Shown: positions 61,652 to 64,000 of the stretch, one piece after another
How positions within the stretch are numbered: position 1 is the first letter of the stretch
How the letters are laid out: every line of letters begins with the position of its first letter
Origin: Diaphorobacter sp. HDW4B
Lineage (GTDB): Bacteria > Pseudomonadota > Gammaproteobacteria > Burkholderiales > Burkholderiaceae_C
Assembly: GCF_011305535.1 (NCBI RefSeq)
Contig: NZ_CP049905.1
Location: 3,470,001-3,534,000, forward strand
Direction of reading: 5' to 3'
Length of the DNA stretch: 64,000 bases
Notes under the pieces: generated by a model
The model's database searches: none
Seen by the model: the letters and a program-made list of their open reading frames with translations, nothing else
What the model was told of the DNA's origin: nothing
Position numbers and translations under genes: made by a program

Positions 61652-62289
61652 GACGGTGAAAAGCGAGAAGGCTGTGCTGCCGCGAAGTCTACTGAATCGG
61701 CAGGATGCGTGGGGGCAAGTATCCGGCGGGAAATGGGGAGTATCTGAGCCCGGACCGCTGTGCGACGTCAGGCCCCTTCGAACATCTTGCGGTGTTTGGC
61801 CCGTTCGCGAAGCCGCTCGAAATTTGCCTGACCTGTGAAATGAAGCGACGTTGCGCGAAGAGGTGCTTTCTGGTAATCGACACCAGATTTGTCCACGTTG
61901 TTCATTTTTCGATAATTTTTTTGATTTTTGAATAATGATTATTCGACACCACGATTGCGTGAATTAAGTGAATGAAATGTGGTGGAGTTTTGGTGTGTAT
62001 TTCTGTCGATGTGTTATTTGAGAAATGCCCGTTTTGTGAATATTTGAGAGTTATGCATGTATTTGAATTTGAATGATATTGAATAGTGGGTCGGTATTTT
62101 GGCTGTATTGGGATTTTTCTGAAATATCTCGATTTGTGTATTGAAAAATTAACTTTGTTTCCTTTTGTTTGATATATTGAATTGGAACCGATTGAAATGA
62201 TGGTCGTGCAGGTGGGGATTTTCGGGGTGCACGAGAAATCGCTTTGAACGGGGAATGAAAAATCAATATATGCAGTGGGAGGCTGCTCT
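61652..62289. other. Gene-free gap with strongly AT-rich stretch
   Basis: This 638-bp gap holds the panC promoter region and, from about 61890 to 62270, a conspicuously AT-rich stretch (many ATTTG/GAATT runs) unlike the rest of the window. TTGATATATTGAATTGG near 62169-62185 is a possible promoter. No supported gene is seen. Confidence 0.55.
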
Positions 62290-63534
62290 ATGTTCAATCT
62301 GAAACGAAGTGCTTTGAGTACGGCTGTGCGATGTGCGGTGACTGTTGCGGGTGTGAGTGGGGCAGGATTTGCCGTTGCCGGGCTGGTGGATGCGTCCTAT
62401 CCCACTGGCACAACGGCTGGGACATGGACGGTGGACCGATATGCCCCGGCCGTTTTCGCTGCCGGTGGAACAGTGGCGGGTCGCAGTGGGGTGCTCAATC
62501 TGGGTGTCGCGCAGGCGGATTCCTTGGCCAATCGGCCCGCCGCATACAACACCGCTTTCTACAACACCCAAGGCCGTGGAATGGCGATGAGCGCGGGGGG
62601 CTATTCGGTGATCTACGGAAGCCTTTTCATCCCGACCAGTTGGACCACGTCAAGCGGCATTGCTGCCAACCGCCGCACCGACATGTGGGGAACTGCTGCA
62701 CCGGCCACCGGCGGAGACACCTGCACGGCTGCGGGCTGCGACCACTTCCCGATCCTCGGATTTTCCAATGCGGACGTGGCCAGTCCCACCACAGCAGGTG
62801 GTACGGGGCGATACCGTGTCTGGGACACGCAAACCGGCTGGCAGGAACTCAGCGCCATCCCGGTCAAATATGACCAGTGGAGCGACATGTGCATCGCGTT
62901 CACGGGCACAGAACTCAAGAGCTACATCAATGGAGCGCTGGCCTACACGCAAAGCGATCTGACGCATGCCGACGTTGCCACGCTGGGCCCGACCACCCAG
63001 TTCAGTCGCATGATGATGCAGGCCTACAACTTTGGCAGCGACTACACGGCGCAATGGAGCAGCATCGGATATGGCCAGCTCGCCGCCGTTGCTGCACAGA
63101 CCGGCAACGGGCAGAACACCAATGTGAGCACCGGTTTTGCCACGTCGTTGACCGTGGTGGCGCAAGACACATCCGGAGCGCCATTGCCCTGCGTGCCGAT
63201 CACCTTCACCGTGCCGGCATCCGGCGCGTCGGCCACGTTGAGCACGATGACTGTTTTCACGGATGTGACCGGAACAGCCACAGTCACGGCAACGGCTAAT
63301 GCGACGGCGGGTGCCTATGCGGTGACCGCCGCAGCGCCTGGACTGGCAGCGCCAGCCAGCTTCAATCTCACCAACGTGACACCGGTGGTGGTTCCGCCCA
63401 AGGAGCCCACCATCAGTGCCGCGGCACCGATCCCGACACTGGGCCAATGGGCGCTGATGGCGCTGAGCCTGCTGGCAGGGCTGAGTGGCATGTTCATGCT
63501 CACGAGGCGTTCGAGCGAACGGCATCGTTCGTGA
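62290..63534 (+). CDS. IPTL-CTERM sorted surface protein with Ig-like domain
   Basis: A 414-residue exported protein: signal peptide (about 1-31), a lectin/laminin-G-like beta-rich region (about 32-270; IYGSLFIPTSW, WDTQTGWQEL, DQWSDMCIAFTGTELKSYING), an Ig-like/Big-1-type domain (about 275-362, TSLTVVAQDTSGAPLPCVPI), and the C-terminal sorting signal IPTLGQWALMALSLLAG plus TRRSSER. The IPTL-CTERM tail is recognised by exosortase H-type enzymes, which anchor or release the protein at the envelope; no exosortase gene is in the window. GGGAGG lies 7 bases before the ATG. Confidence 0.87.
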   Translation: MFNLKRSALSTAVRCAVTVAGVSGAGFAVAGLVDASYPTGTTAGTWTVDRYAPAVFAAGGTVAGRSGVLNLGVAQADSLANRPAAYNTAFYNTQGRGMAMSAGGYSVIYGSLFIPTSWTTSSGIAANRRTDMWGTAAPATGGDTCTAAGCDHFPILGFSNADVASPTTAGGTGRYRVWDTQTGWQELSAIPVKYDQWSDMCIAFTGTELKSYINGALAYTQSDLTHADVATLGPTTQFSRMMMQAYNFGSDYTAQWSSIGYGQLAAVAAQTGNGQNTNVSTGFATSLTVVAQDTSGAPLPCVPITFTVPASGASATLSTMTVFTDVTGTATVTATANATAGAYAVTAAAPGLAAPASFNLTNVTPVVVPPKEPTISAAAPIPTLGQWALMALSLLAGLSGMFMLTRRSSERHRS

Positions 63535-63592
63535 TGGACTTTGGGCTCCAGCTTGCATGCGGCTGGAGCCCGCCTTAGTTGTCTCAGTCGCC

Positions 63593-64000
63593 TCAGTCCC
63601 CGCAAACCCGCTGCCCCGAACTCGTCGCCTGAGATTGCGCGCGCGCTGCGGGCGAGGGGTTGAGCGGGCCTGCGTTCACGTTGATCCATTGACTGGCGTT
63701 GGTGGGATGTGGCTCCATGGTTTCGAGCTGGTTCACGCGGCGCAGAAAGCAGAAGTTCTCGAATGGCACGGGCGGCTGGTAGCCCTTGATGCCGAAGGCG
63801 GTGGCCTCGGGGCCGATGTATTCGCTGATGGGGGCTTCGTATGAACCGTAGGCGTAGCCGCCGCGTCGGCTCGCGCCGGGCAGGCCGAGCTCGACCGAGT
63901 TGGTGCCGGGGGCAAATTGTGCGCCGCCGCTGCTTCCGGGCGAGAGCGTGACGCGCACCGCACGGCGCACGACGCGGGCGTCTTCCTTGGCGGACCAGAT
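63593..64000 (-). CDS. Unknown protein, N-terminal part beyond the window
   Basis: The last 135 residues of a reverse-strand gene that enters from outside the window (IWSAKEDARVVRRAVRVTL...). Codon third positions are GC-rich throughout, which supports this frame. It has no membrane helix and ends ARAQSQATSSGQRVCGD; a single Cys near the C-terminus is notable. No family is recognised. It converges on the IPTL-CTERM gene. Confidence 0.7.
   Translation of the reverse strand: MWSAKEDARVVRRAVRVTLSPGSSGGAQFAPGTNSVELGLPGASRRGGYAYGSYEAPISEYIGPEATAFGIKGYQPPVPFENFCFLRRVNQLETMEPHPTNASQWINVNAGPLNPSPAARAQSQATSSGQRVCGD

Overview
The window is a 64-kb stretch of GC-rich, densely packed chromosome from a betaproteobacterium, most likely of the family Comamonadaceae (Burkholderiales; Comamonas, Delftia and Acidovorax are plausible genera). 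Evidence for this is the gene order of the aa3 oxidase/heme A locus with a 36-residue Cox protein and DUF2970, a Bug-type solute receptor, an IPTL-CTERM surface protein, twin-transmembrane and DUF4148 proteins, and Comamonadaceae-like intergenic repeats. I saw no rRNA, tRNA, CRISPR array, prophage or intact insertion sequence.

Layout. 1-5.4 kb: LysE exporter, orphan ParA, DUF4148 protein, LysR regulator, TrmL, ComF and a BioC-like methyltransferase. 5.8-16 kb: the complete cytochrome c oxidase locus coxB-coxA-(36 aa)-ctaG-DUF2970-coxC, then SURF1, a SCO-like protein, ctaA, ctaB and sco, i.e. structural subunits, heme O/A synthesis and copper delivery. CoxB is unusual: it carries both a cytochrome c domain and a C-terminal OmpA-like domain. 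16.5-20.5 kb: Bug receptor, rpoH preceded by an exact CIRCE operator, a nitrilase and CutA. 20.5-26 kb: a Tat-exported serine hydrolase and a three-subunit membrane FAD dehydrogenase (small subunit, GMC flavoprotein with a 3Fe-4S-type cysteine cluster, tri-heme cytochrome c). 26-31 kb: ftsY, a catalytic/non-catalytic M16 peptidase pair and rsmD.

31.3-39.4 kb: a catabolic cluster (SCP-x-type thiolase, acyl-CoA ligase, saccharopine-dehydrogenase-like reductase, OmpW porin, SDR) next to a TetR regulator and a second acyl-CoA ligase; four copies of a GACA-N2-TGTC-type operator lie between SDR and TetR. 39.5-45.6 kb: LysR/EamA pair, coaD, and a divergent iron pair (siderophore-binding protein and a FepA-type receptor) with a strong promoter and a Fur-like site. 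45.6-53.2 kb: zinc metallopeptidase, DUF883 and DUF1328 stress proteins, a NarX-type kinase and NarL-type regulator separated by a MITE-like element, a stand-alone receiver protein, a MoeB/ThiF-like enzyme and the CtpA protease. 53.5-60.8 kb: gpmA, a rhodanese, grxC, secB, gpsA, a degenerate tyrosine phosphatase on a lipoprotein, lysA with divergent lysR, and a DUF2867 protein. 60.8-64 kb: panC, an AT-rich gap, an IPTL-CTERM protein and a partial unknown gene.

The least explained items are three dispersed ~106-bp palindromic repeats whose arms differ by compensatory changes, a second ~265-bp intergenic repeat family, the OmpA-tailed CoxB, the phosphatase-like lipoprotein without its catalytic arginine, and the operator array with a probable leaderless TetR transcript. 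Function calls come from reading translated sequence and remembered family motifs; no database search was run.
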